Part shown: positions 1 to 7,132 of the stretch, one piece after another | Layout: every line of letters begins with the position of its first letter | How positions within the stretch are numbered: position 1 is the first letter of the stretch | Source: Nocardioides seonyuensis | Lineage (GTDB): Bacteria; Actinomycetota; Actinomycetes; Propionibacteriales; Nocardioidaceae | Assembly: GCF_004683965.1 (NCBI RefSeq) | Contig: NZ_CP038436.1 | Coordinates: 1,240,001 to 1,304,000, forward strand | Direction: 5' to 3' | Length of the DNA: 64,000 nt | Position numbers and translations under genes: made by a program | Notes under the pieces: generated by a model | Told to the model about the DNA's origin: nothing | Databases searched by the model: none | The model's input: only the letters and a program-made list of their open reading frames with translations

Positions 1-30
1 GCCTTCCCGGCCTCCTGAGTCAACAACGGC

Positions 31-63
31 GGCGCCAGACATCCGACACAGGGTTCTGGCGCC
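31..63 (-). terminator. Intrinsic hairpin after the zinc-ribbon gene
   Basis: A perfect 9-bp inverted repeat (GGCGCCAGA at 31-39, TCTGGCGCC at 55-63) lies 11 bases beyond the stop of the minus-strand gene ending at 75. Only a weak T-rich stretch follows, as is common in high-G+C actinobacteria. It probably ends the two-gene operon. Confidence 0.55.
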
Positions 64-74
64 GTCGTCGTGTC

Positions 75-467
75 CTACACGTCGCAGTCACACACAGTTA
101 GCCAGCACCGGCCACACACCGCGACAGGGACTAGGGGTGTCGTGCCGCATCGTTCACAGGCAACCCACTCCTCTGGATACCAAGTCCAGGTCTCCTCCGT
201 GGCGAACCGCGTCCACCCCTGCGCGCTGTCGAAAGTCCAGCGCGCCGCGAAGGCGGTGTCCTCGTTTACCTCGCGGAGGGTCTCGCGTTCGCGGGGTGAC
301 TCGACGGCGTGACGAATTGCTGGACAGTCAAGTGCCGAATGGAACACCCTCGTCGAGTACTCGGCGCGGCCTGCTGGCGGGAGGATCCACCGTGACGACA
401 GGTTGTGGGCATACGGGGTCGAATGCACCGACAGGGGCCGCCAGTCCGTGTCGTCGACGTTCGTCAC
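75..467 (-). CDS. Small zinc-ribbon protein of unknown function
   Basis: This encodes 130 residues of no family I recognise. The C-terminus carries CX2C-X10-CX2C (Cys104, Cys107, Cys118, Cys121), the pattern of a zinc ribbon, followed by a short Cys/Asp-rich tail. The N-terminal 90 residues are polar and rich in Arg, Glu and Trp, with no membrane segment or signal peptide. The ATG overlaps the stop of the upstream nuclease-like gene in an ATGA, so the two are translationally coupled and probably act together. Coding potential is supported by the overlap, the ordered cysteines and the terminator just downstream. It could be a partner or regulator of the nuclease-like protein; that is inference. 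Confidence 0.55.
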   Translation of the reverse strand: MTNVDDTDWRPLSVHSTPYAHNLSSRWILPPAGRAEYSTRVFHSALDCPAIRHAVESPRERETLREVNEDTAFAARWTFDSAQGWTRFATEETWTWYPEEWVACERCGTTPLVPVAVCGRCWLTVCDCDV

Positions 468-1468
468 CGTGCTGCCTCCTGCAGCGCCTTGCTTGACTTC
501 TCCGCCGCCTCAATCGTCGGCTCGGTGAGGAGTTGGTCTAGCAGCACCCACGCGCGGCGGGCCATAACGATGTTGCCGCTCGGAATCTCGGGGACGCGCA
601 GTTTCGGGCCCAGGTCGTAGACAGCGTGCGGTCCGTACGATTCTCCCTTCTCTGGTCCTAGTGGGATGTCGGGCCATCGGTCTTGGAGAGCAGGAAGCAC
701 CGTGGCCGTCTCGACGCGGTTGACCTGTTGGAGTTTGCCGTCCCATCGGAAGCCCATCAGGATTGGCGGCCGTCGCGGCCAGTTCTTCCCGAAGGGATGG
801 AAGTAGACCTCCTCGTCGAGGACGTACTCACGGAACGTGAGGGACCCCAGCCGGGTCTTGGAGATCGAGACCACGTAGACCCACTGCGAGTCGTACTGCC
901 GCACGGCGGTCGCTCCCTTCAGGTAGTCAGTGAACTGTGTCAGCCACAACCGCTCGGTGTGACCTCTGGCCGACTTGTCACGCCGGATTGCGCGCAGTGA
1001 CTCGCGAACGGCGTCCCACGGGAGGTGCACGACGGGGGCCCCGCCCACTTCGGTCGGGAGTTCACGTGCCGCCCAGTCCAGCGACGAGTCAGACAGGGAC
1101 ACCAGGAGTGCTCTCTCGACACCGCTGAACCGCCCCACGTACTTCCCCAGTTGGGTCTCACCCGGCTGGAGCCAGCCCTTCTTGGCCTCCACAACGACCA
1201 GTGCCTGAGAACCGAGTTGCAGTTCGAGGTCGGTGCGACCTTCCGCGTCAGCGGACTCCAGGGACACGGACACGTCATCCGGGTTGCCGGGCATCCCCAG
1301 CCCCCGCCAAAGACTGGCGCGTAGGGCGGGCGACACCGTCAGGGTCCAGCCCAACGCGGCAGTCAGGTCGACCTCGCCGCGGCCTAGCAAGTCGAAGACC
1401 GAGCCGACCTCGGTCCCGTACTTCAACAGCGGCTGCTGCACCGCCCCCACCTGCCTATCGGTCTGCAC
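464..1468 (-). CDS. PD-(D/E)XK nuclease-superfamily protein (putative)
   Basis: This encodes 334 residues. Asp80, 13 residues, then Glu94-Ala-Lys96 at the end of a hydrophobic strand is the D-Xn-EXK core of restriction-endonuclease-like folds, and the following TQLGKY (about 105-110) matches the Q-L-x-x-Y helix often seen after that core. The N-terminus (1-60) is mixed helix; the C-terminal 200 residues are basic and aromatic and unassigned. The start is GTG at 1468; a TTGACC-N17-TACCTA promoter lies just upstream, leaving a leader of about 10 bases with no Shine-Dalgarno sequence. Three 60-base lines that I counted within this gene have 65-67% G+C, against 75-78% in two core-gene lines, which suggests acquisition. 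Cleavage activity and a defence role are inferred, not shown. Confidence 0.6.
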   Translation of the reverse strand: MQTDRQVGAVQQPLLKYGTEVGSVFDLLGRGEVDLTAALGWTLTVSPALRASLWRGLGMPGNPDDVSVSLESADAEGRTDLELQLGSQALVVVEAKKGWLQPGETQLGKYVGRFSGVERALLVSLSDSSLDWAARELPTEVGGAPVVHLPWDAVRESLRAIRRDKSARGHTERLWLTQFTDYLKGATAVRQYDSQWVYVVSISKTRLGSLTFREYVLDEEVYFHPFGKNWPRRPPILMGFRWDGKLQQVNRVETATVLPALQDRWPDIPLGPEKGESYGPHAVYDLGPKLRVPEIPSGNIVMARRAWVLLDQLLTEPTIEAAEKSSKALQEAAR

Positions 1469-1484
1469 TGCGTCGCCGCGAGTC

Positions 1485-1513
1485 TAGGTAGCCATTCGGC
1501 CTCGCTGGGTCAA
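1485..1513 (-). promoter_or_regulatory. Sigma70-type promoter for the nuclease/zinc-ribbon operon
   Basis: On the minus strand TTGACC (1508-1513) is separated by exactly 17 bases from TACCTA (1485-1490). Transcription would begin near 1478, about 10 bases before the GTG at 1468, so the message would have almost no leader. Confidence 0.5.
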
Positions 1514-1545
1514 ACAGCGGGACTCTCGGCCTGCACCGTCAGCAA

Positions 1546-1573
1546 CCAATCACCGGGATAACACCGGGATTGG
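1546..1573. other. Imperfect hairpin in the tRNA-Thr downstream gap
   Basis: CCAATC(A)CCGG at 1546-1556 pairs with CCGGGATTGG at 1564-1573, with one bulged A and a 7-base loop. It lies in the 260-base gap between the tRNA and the nuclease-like gene, which has no credible ORF. It may be a second terminator or part of an element boundary. Confidence 0.35.
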
Positions 1574-1697
1574 CGAGATCGGAGGGCCGCGGGGAGGCGA
1601 TCCGAAGGCCGCGGCAGGACGACGACGAGTTTCACGGCAGGGCGGCCCAGTTTGCGTAACCGCAGGTCAGGAGCCTGCAGGGAGGAAATTGAAGAGT

Positions 1698-1723
1698 CCC
1701 CCGGGGTCTCGGGTCCCCGGGGG
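1698..1723 (-). terminator. Terminator hairpin of tRNA-Thr
   Basis: A perfect 9-bp G/C stem (CCCCCGGGG, 8-base loop, CCCCGGGGG) lies 7 bases beyond the 3' end of the tRNA. On the minus strand it is followed by an A/T-richer stretch (1681-1697). Confidence 0.6.
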
Positions 1724-1730
1724 AGGCGGA

Positions 1731-1802
1731 GCCGCCTGTCGGAATCGAACCGACGACCTAGTCATTACGAGTGACTCGCTCTACCGACTGAGCTAAGGCG
1801 GC
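1731..1802 (-). tRNA. tRNA-Thr (anticodon CGT)
   Basis: The minus strand folds into a complete cloverleaf. The 7-bp acceptor stem is GCCGCCT/AGGCGGC, the D arm is GCTC/GAGC, the anticodon stem is AGTCA/TGACT around loop CTCGTAA, and the T arm is GTCGG/CCGAC with TTCGATT. The anticodon CGT reads the threonine codon ACG. The discriminator would be U at 1730 and CCA is not encoded. No copy of the tRNA 3' end was seen in the adjacent accessory region, so there is no proof of an attachment site. Confidence 0.95.
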
Positions 1803-1996
1803 GCGCTGCCCGGCTTGTCTTGTGGACTCGCCGGGCAACGGAGGGAGGATATCCGACGTGTCGGATACGCGCGTAATCCGGTGGCCGGTGATGGGTGATC
1901 CCCCTGACCTCCGGCGCCTGACGGTGGCGGCGCACGACATGCCGTACGACGAGGATGGCGGCAGACAGCATCGGTCCGGGTGATTTCGATGTCGTG

Positions 1997-2043
1997 TGCC
2001 GCCAGGGTCAGCGGGCCGATGTCAGGTGCCGCCAGGGTCAGCG
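1997..2043. repeat. 30-bp-period tandem duplication
   Basis: A 17-base unit (TGCCGCCAGGGTCAGCG) occurs at 1997-2013 and again at 2027-2043. The second copy overlaps the stop codon of the small gene ending at 2038. This looks like a local slippage or duplication scar. The rest of 1803-2037 shows no credible gene. Confidence 0.6.
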
Positions 2044-2247
2044 CGCAGCCCGAGCGGCGGCCTCGGCAGCGGCCTCCCGCCGCAGCTCGGCGAGCTGCTC
2101 GCGCAGGTCGGGATCCGACATCACCAGGACCACGAGCTGGCAGTCCTTGGGACCGGTGGCACCTGGGACGCAGAGCGAGCATGCGTCACCAGGACGCACC
2201 GGGCACTTCGGTACGGCGTGGTGGTGTCGAGGCTCGCGACCCGCCAC
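2038..2247 (-). CDS. Small cysteine-containing protein (DUF6767-like)
   Basis: This encodes 69 residues from a GTG at 2247. The middle has the ordered pattern PKCPVRPGD, CxLC, PGATGPKDC and LVVLVM, followed by a helical Ala/Glu/Arg tail. I recall this arrangement from a small actinobacterial family labelled DUF6767, but could not check it. The three or four cysteines suggest metal binding. It follows another small zinc-ribbon gene by 10 bases on the same strand, so the two probably share a transcript. Function is unknown. The start is uncertain, since an internal GTG would give a shorter form. Confidence 0.5.
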   Translation of the reverse strand: MAGREPRHHHAVPKCPVRPGDACSLCVPGATGPKDCQLVVLVMSDPDLREQLAELRREAAAEAAARAAR

Positions 2248-2257
2248 CTGCGTCAGC

Positions 2258-2449
2258 TCAGGCGGTGACGAGAACCGGGGAGACGGGAGCCGACGCGGTC
2301 GAGAGCAACGAGATCTCCGACGACTGCTCGGCGCCGCACCAGCAGGTGAAGGTCGCCTTGGCGCTGCCGTCGGCGCCGACCACCGAGGTCATCTGGCTGA
2401 AGAAGATCAGCTGGGTGCGGTCACAGGCACTGCAGTGGTGGGTGAACAT
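2258..2449 (-). CDS. Small zinc-ribbon protein
   Basis: This encodes 63 residues beginning MFTHHCSACDR. Cys7-X2-Cys10 and a later Cys-X-Cys pair (CWC, about 36-38) are consistent with a compact zinc ribbon; the C-terminus is a Ser/Ala/Val tail. The ATG at 2449 has a good ribosome-binding site (GAGGGAGG) in the 15 bases upstream, which supports real translation. It lies divergent from the LysR gene and directly upstream of the other small cysteine protein. Function unknown; DNA, RNA or protein binding is possible for such ribbons. Confidence 0.6.
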   Translation of the reverse strand: MFTHHCSACDRTQLIFFSQMTSVVGADGSAKATFTCWCGAEQSSEISLLSTASAPVSPVLVTA

Positions 2450-2479
2450 CGGGGCCTCCCTCGGGATCTGATTGACGAC

Positions 2480-2513
2480 ACCACCAGTATCTCGACGTCG
2501 AACTAATAGTGGT
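2480..2513. promoter_or_regulatory. Dyad in the LysR divergent promoter region
   Basis: ACCACCAGTA (2480-2489) and TAATAGTGGT (2504-2513) form an imperfect dyad matching at 8 of 10 positions, separated by 14 bases with a central CGACGTCG palindrome. It lies between the divergent zinc-ribbon gene and the LysR gene, where a LysR regulator would be expected to bind. Binding is inference. Confidence 0.35.
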
Positions 2514-2562
2514 AGCCGATCTTTCCTCTGACATCTCTAGGGATCGCCTATATCGTTGAGGA

Positions 2563-3480
2563 ATGTTCTCGCTGCACCAGCTCGCGTGCTTCATGGCGAC
2601 CTACGAGACCGGGTCCATCACCGGTGCCGCACAGCAGCTGGGCTACGCACAACCGAGCGTGAGCGAGCAGATCCGCTCGCTGGAGAAGTCGCTGGGCGTC
2701 GCGCTGTTCCGCCGCGCCGGGCGCGGCGTCGTACCCACCACCGTCGGCGAGACGTTCCGCCCGCATGCCGAGCAGGTCCTGGCCGCCGCCGAGGCGGCGC
2801 AGCAGGCCGTGACATCGGTGCGCCAGCTGGAGACCGGCACGATCCGCTTCGGCATGTTCGGTACGGCGCGGCTCTACGCCGGAGCCCAGCTGATCGCGGA
2901 CGTCCTCGAACGGCACCCGGGAGTCAGGGTCGAGCTCGTGGGCCAGAACTCCAGCGACGTGCAGGAGCACCTGCGGCGGGGATACATCGAGGCAGCCATG
3001 ATCGCGACCCCCCAAGCGCGCAGCGAGGGCATGGACGTCACGCCCGTCGCGCACGACGAGCTGGTCTACATCAGCACCAACCCTGACGCGCTGCGCACGC
3101 CAGTCACCGCGACCCAGCTCGGCCGCGCGCAGCTGGTCATGCCCGAGACGACCTGGCGCGCGGAGGACTCCACCCGCCGGCTGCTGCGGCGGATGCTCCA
3201 CGAGACCGGCGTCAACCCACAGACCCGCATCGAGGTCGAGGACGTCGAGACCGCGGTCGAGCTGGTGGGGATGGGCCTGGCCGACTCGGTGATCCCGCGG
3301 GGCGCCGCCCGCGAGCTGCTGCCGCGCCTCGCGCCGCAGGCCGGCATGGTGTCGCTGCGGCCCAGGCAGTACGACACCATCGCCATCGTGCACCGCGCCA
3401 ACGCCACCCTGTCGCCGGCCGCACGGCTGATGATCGACCTGGCCACCAGGCGGATTCAGGCGATTGCCGAGCCGGTCTGA
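2563..3480 (+). CDS. LysR-family transcriptional regulator
   Basis: This encodes 305 residues. Residues 1-60 form the LysR winged helix-turn-helix (FSLHQLACFMATYETGS, then SVSEQIRSLEKSLG and LFRR), followed by a linker helix and a periplasmic-binding-protein-like effector domain at about 88-295 (IRFGMFGTARL, then VEVEDVETAVELV). Length is standard for the family. The ATG at 2563 has GAGG close upstream. LysR proteins usually control the divergent gene or themselves; the divergent neighbour here is the small zinc-ribbon gene. The 3' end overlaps that of the convergent AraC-type gene by 25 bases. The effector cannot be predicted. Confidence 0.9.
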   Translation: MFSLHQLACFMATYETGSITGAAQQLGYAQPSVSEQIRSLEKSLGVALFRRAGRGVVPTTVGETFRPHAEQVLAAAEAAQQAVTSVRQLETGTIRFGMFGTARLYAGAQLIADVLERHPGVRVELVGQNSSDVQEHLRRGYIEAAMIATPQARSEGMDVTPVAHDELVYISTNPDALRTPVTATQLGRAQLVMPETTWRAEDSTRRLLRRMLHETGVNPQTRIEVEDVETAVELVGMGLADSVIPRGAARELLPRLAPQAGMVSLRPRQYDTIAIVHRANATLSPAARLMIDLATRRIQAIAEPV

Positions 3481-4427
3481 CGAGGCGCTGCCCGAAAGGA
3501 CGCCCGGTAGGTCGTGGGTGCCACGCCCAGGGCGCGGTGGAAGTGCCGGCGCAGGGTGGTGGCGGTTCCCATGCCGCAGCCGGCCGCGATCTGGTCGATG
3601 GAGGCATCGGTGCGCTCGAGCAGCTCCTGGGCACGGGCGATCCGTTGGTGGTGCAACCACTCGAGCGGCGCCACGTCGAGCTCGGCCTGCATCCGACGTG
3701 CGAGCTGACGGGTGCTGAGATGAGCGTGGCCCGCCAGGTCCGCCACCGTCAGTGGTCGGTCCAGTCGGCTCCGAGCCCAATCCAGCGTGGGCGCGAGACC
3801 GTCCGCCGCGCGCGGCTCCGGAGGAGGAGCGATGAACTGGGCCTGCCCGCCGTTGCGATGCGCAGGGACCACCAGCCGCCTGGCGATGCCGTTGGCCGCC
3901 GCGGCACCCAGGTCACGGCGCACGAGGTGGACGCACAGATCGAGTGCCGCTGTCTTGCCGGCGGAGGTCAGCACGTCGCCCTCGTCGACGTAGAGGACGT
4001 CCGGTCTGACCTCGACCTGGGGATAGCGCCGGGCGAGCTCGTCGGCGTGCATCCAGTGGGTCGTCGCGACCCGACCGTCGAGCAGACCGGCGGCCGCGAG
4101 CACGAACGCCCCCGTGCACAGGGCCGCGATGCGCGCTCCGCCCTCGTGCGCCGCACGCAACGCCTCCAGGAGGAGCGGGTCCGGGTTGTCGTCCAGGTCG
4201 TCGGAGGAGGGCACCACGACACTGTCGGCACGAGCGATCTCGGCGTAGTTCGCCGTCCTCACGTGCGGCAGCCACGGGTGGGCCAGCCCGTCCGCCGTGC
4301 ACGCCACGACGTCGTACCACTCACCGGTCGAGGAGAGCTCGGCGCGGTCCACGGCGAAGATCTCGGAGGCGATCGCCACCTCGTAGAGCATCGCCGCGCC
4401 GTGCATGACGAGGGCGACGCGGTGCAT
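3456..4427 (-). CDS. GlxA-type AraC regulator with DJ-1/PfpI domain
   Basis: This encodes 323 residues. The N-terminal DJ-1/PfpI amidase-like domain (about 4-165) has Cys104 in ALCTGAF at the nucleophile-elbow position. The C-terminal AraC/XylS double helix-turn-helix (about 215-312) includes LSTRQLARRM and the GMGTATTLRRHF signature. GlxA/FtrA-like proteins are soluble transcription activators; the DJ-1 domain is usually a sensor rather than an enzyme. It is divergently transcribed from the saccharopine-dehydrogenase-like gene across 71 bases holding a palindrome, so it probably controls that gene. Its tail overlaps the convergent LysR gene by 25 bases. Confidence 0.9.
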   Translation of the reverse strand: MHRVALVMHGAAMLYEVAIASEIFAVDRAELSSTGEWYDVVACTADGLAHPWLPHVRTANYAEIARADSVVVPSSDDLDDNPDPLLLEALRAAHEGGARIAALCTGAFVLAAAGLLDGRVATTHWMHADELARRYPQVEVRPDVLYVDEGDVLTSAGKTAALDLCVHLVRRDLGAAAANGIARRLVVPAHRNGGQAQFIAPPPEPRAADGLAPTLDWARSRLDRPLTVADLAGHAHLSTRQLARRMQAELDVAPLEWLHHQRIARAQELLERTDASIDQIAAGCGMGTATTLRRHFHRALGVAPTTYRASFRAAPRQTGSAIA

Positions 4428-4439
4428 GTCGCAAACTGT

Positions 4440-4453
4440 ACGACAGGTGTCGT
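4440..4453. promoter_or_regulatory. Palindrome in a divergent promoter (candidate AraC operator)
   Basis: ACGACA-GG-TGTCGT is a perfect 6-bp inverted repeat with a 2-base spacer. It lies centrally in the 71 bases between the AraC-type regulator and the divergent dehydrogenase-like gene, a typical place for a shared operator. Confidence 0.4.
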
Positions 4454-4498
4454 TTCAGACGCTCGTCCGACCGCGCCCGATCGCCCAGGATTCACGGC

Positions 4499-5539
4499 AT
4501 GACCACTTCTGACCACGTCCTCGTCTACGGCGCCAGCGGACACACGGGGCGATTCGTCGTCGACGAGCTGCTGCGCCGGGGCCTCGTTCCCGTGCTGGCG
4601 GGCCGCAGCGCTGAACGCCTCGGAGCAGGCCCCACCCGGCACGCAGGGCTCGAACGCCGGGTCTTCGGCATCGACGACGCGGACCTGGTCGGTGCGGCAC
4701 TGACGGGCGTCGGCGCCGTCATCAACTGTGCCGGACCGTTCATCGACACCGCCCTGCCCCTCGCCCGGGCTGCGGTCCGGTCCGGCGCCCACTACCTGGA
4801 CGTCACCGCCGAGCAGCCCGTGGTCCAGGCGCTCTACCGGGAGCTGGAAGACCCGGCCCGTGAGGCTGGTGTAGCCGTCGTGCCCGCCATGGCCTTCTAC
4901 GGCGGGCTCGCAGACCTGCTCGTCACCGCTGCGCTGGACGGGTCGGAAGAGGCGGACGAGGTCGACGTCGCGATCGGGCTGGACCGATGGTGGCCCACGG
5001 CCGGCACCCGGATCACCGGGGAACGCAACACCGCCACCCGCCTGGTCATCCGAGGTGGGGCACTGACCGCACTCGAGGAGCCGACCCCGACGAGCACGTG
5101 GTCCTACCCCGCTCCCCTGGGAACGCAGTCGGTGGTGCAGCTGCCGTTCTCCGAGGTGATCACCATCGCTCGCCACCTGCGCGTCGGCGAGCTCCGCTCG
5201 CACCTCAACACCGCACCGCTGCACGAGCTCCGCGACAGCTCCACACCCCCGCCGACGGCCACCGACGAGCGGGGTCGCTCCGACCAGCAGTTCGTCGTCG
5301 AGGTCGTCGTGCGAACCGGCACCGAGACGCGCCGACTCCACGCAGCTGGGCGCGACATCTACGCGGTGAGCGCGCCGATCGTGGCGGAGGGCGCGGCGCG
5401 GCTCCTGGCCGGCCGACACCGTGGCGCCGGAGCCGGCGCCCCGGGTGAGGTGTTCGACGCCGCGGACGTGCTGACCGCGTTGGAGCGGCATGCCGACCTC
5501 ACCGTCACCACGACGTCGCGCGCGGCCTCACGCAGCTGA
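4499..5539 (+). CDS. Saccharopine-dehydrogenase-like NAD(P)-binding protein
   Basis: This encodes 346 residues with an N-terminal Rossmann fold (VLVYGASGHTGRFVVDELL, about 7-25) and the VGAVINCAGPF and HYLDVTAEQP motifs of the saccharopine dehydrogenase/trans-acting enoyl reductase superfamily. It most likely catalyses an NAD(P)H-dependent redox step on an unknown substrate in the cytoplasm. No membrane segment is present. It is divergent from the GlxA-type regulator, its probable controller. True lysine-biosynthetic saccharopine dehydrogenase is unlikely because no lysine gene is nearby. Confidence 0.8.
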   Translation: MTTSDHVLVYGASGHTGRFVVDELLRRGLVPVLAGRSAERLGAGPTRHAGLERRVFGIDDADLVGAALTGVGAVINCAGPFIDTALPLARAAVRSGAHYLDVTAEQPVVQALYRELEDPAREAGVAVVPAMAFYGGLADLLVTAALDGSEEADEVDVAIGLDRWWPTAGTRITGERNTATRLVIRGGALTALEEPTPTSTWSYPAPLGTQSVVQLPFSEVITIARHLRVGELRSHLNTAPLHELRDSSTPPPTATDERGRSDQQFVVEVVVRTGTETRRLHAAGRDIYAVSAPIVAEGAARLLAGRHRGAGAGAPGEVFDAADVLTALERHADLTVTTTSRAASRS

Positions 5540-5550
5540 TCTGCCGCCCG

Positions 5551-7119
5551 TCAGCAGCTGGTGGGGTTGTCGGGGACTGTCCCTTCGATGAGGTAGTCCT
5601 CGACGAGGGAGTCGATGCACTCGTTGCCGGAGTTGTAGGCGGTGTGGCCGTCGCCGTCGCGACGGACGAGCACCGCCGACTCGAGCTGGTCGGCAAGCGC
5701 GACCGCCCACTTCATCGGCGTCGCCGGATCGCGGGTGGTGCCGAGGACGAGGATCGGGGCGGCGCCCTCGCCGCGGATCTCCAGCGGCTCCTCGGTGGAC
5801 TCGACCTGGATCCCGCTGCAGCCCATCAGGCCCCAGGCGAACACCCTGCCGAAGGTGGGCGAGGCCTTCTCGAAGGCGGCGAACTCGTCCGGCACCTCGG
5901 AGGCGGGGATCGCGCTCGGGTCGTCGAGGCAGTTGATCGCGTAGATCGCCTCCATGCTGTTGTTCTCGTAGCCGTCGGAGCCGCGCGATGCGTAGTAGTC
6001 GGAGAGCTGCATCAGCGCGGCGCCGTTGCCGTCGAACGCCGACGTCAGCGCGGTGCTGAGGAAGAACCACGAGTCGCGGCTGTAGAGCGGGGTGACGATG
6101 CCGTAGAACGCGTTGCCGACCCGAAGCTCGCGGTCCCCGGCCTTCAGCGGCTCCGCGTCGACCTGGTCGAGGAAGTCGCTGATGCGCTCGAGCCCCTCCT
6201 CGACCGAGTCGCCCAGGAAGCACCGGTCGGTCGAGTCGAGGCAGTGCTGGACGTAGGCACGCAGCGCCGTCTCGAAGCCCGCGGCCTGCTCGAGCGCCTT
6301 GGTGCGGAAGTCGAGCGACACGTCGACCGCCCCGTCGAGCACGAACCGACCGACCCGCTCAGGGAAGAGCTCGGCATAGGTGGCGCCGAGCTGGGTGCCG
6401 TACGACGCCCCGAGGTAGGTCAGCTGCTCCTCGCCCAGGGCAGCACGCAGCACGTCCATGTCGCGCGCGGTCTCGATCGTGGTCACATGGGCCAGCAGCT
6501 CGCCGGTGTTCTCGGCGCAGCCCTCGCCGAACTCCTCGACCGAGCGGATTACCTGCTGCTCCTCGGCGGCGGTGTCAGGCTCGGGATCGAGGGCGACGTA
6601 GTCGTCGAGCTCGGCGTCGCTGAAGCAGTCGACCGGACTGGAGCTGCCCGTGCCGCGGGGGTCGAAGCCGACGATGTCGAAGCGCTCGAGCAGCGGACGG
6701 CGGAAGACCAGCCCACCCGCGGCGGCGTAGGTCGTGCCCGGGGCGCCCGGACCGCCGGGGTTCACCACGAGGGAACCCACCGGCTTGCCGCCCGCGGGAA
6801 CCCGCAGCAGGGCCAGCTCGAACGTCTCGCCGGCAGGATCGCGGTAGTCGACGGGCACCTCGAGCCCGGCGCAGTCGTGACTGTCGTTGGACCTGCACGG
6901 CGCCCACTCGATCGACTGAGAGTAGAAGCGCTCCAGCTCGGGCTCGGGCGGCGCCGTCACCGAGGGCTCAGGTGAGGCCGAGGGGGTGCGGACGACGCGG
7001 TCGGCGCCGTCCTGACCGTCGTCGTCGGCTCCGAGGCTCTCGACCACGACCATGCCGACGGCCACCACCGTCACCAGGAGCAGTGCCAGGACGGCAACGG
7101 CCGCCACGACCTTCTTCAT
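5551..7119 (-). CDS. Secreted alpha/beta hydrolase, TAP/SlpD-like peptidase
   Basis: This encodes 522 residues. The N-terminus has a short basic stretch and a hydrophobic segment (MKKVVAAVAVLALLL) acting as a signal or anchor, then a Ser/Pro/Asp-rich linker. Residues 60-300 form an alpha/beta hydrolase with NPGGPGAPG (oxyanion loop), GFDPRGTGSS and GASYGTQLG, which carries the nucleophile Ser at about 239. A TAP-like C-terminal domain supplies Asp (TTRDPATPM) and His (GDGHTAYN). This is the tripeptidyl-aminopeptidase family, which trims peptides outside the cell. The ATG at 7119 is chosen because GAGGGGG lies 8 bases upstream; the longer frame to 7152 would overlap holB. Confidence 0.88.
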   Translation of the reverse strand: MKKVVAAVAVLALLLVTVVAVGMVVVESLGADDDGQDGADRVVRTPSASPEPSVTAPPEPELERFYSQSIEWAPCRSNDSHDCAGLEVPVDYRDPAGETFELALLRVPAGGKPVGSLVVNPGGPGAPGTTYAAAGGLVFRRPLLERFDIVGFDPRGTGSSSPVDCFSDAELDDYVALDPEPDTAAEEQQVIRSVEEFGEGCAENTGELLAHVTTIETARDMDVLRAALGEEQLTYLGASYGTQLGATYAELFPERVGRFVLDGAVDVSLDFRTKALEQAAGFETALRAYVQHCLDSTDRCFLGDSVEEGLERISDFLDQVDAEPLKAGDRELRVGNAFYGIVTPLYSRDSWFFLSTALTSAFDGNGAALMQLSDYYASRGSDGYENNSMEAIYAINCLDDPSAIPASEVPDEFAAFEKASPTFGRVFAWGLMGCSGIQVESTEEPLEIRGEGAAPILVLGTTRDPATPMKWAVALADQLESAVLVRRDGDGHTAYNSGNECIDSLVEDYLIEGTVPDNPTSC

Positions 7120-7132
7120 CGAGATGTCCCCC

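Noticed and set aside
1..1730. Attachment-site duplication of the tRNA-Thr 3' end
   Set aside because: No second copy of the tRNA 3' end was found to the left of the gene; the window edge cuts off the search.
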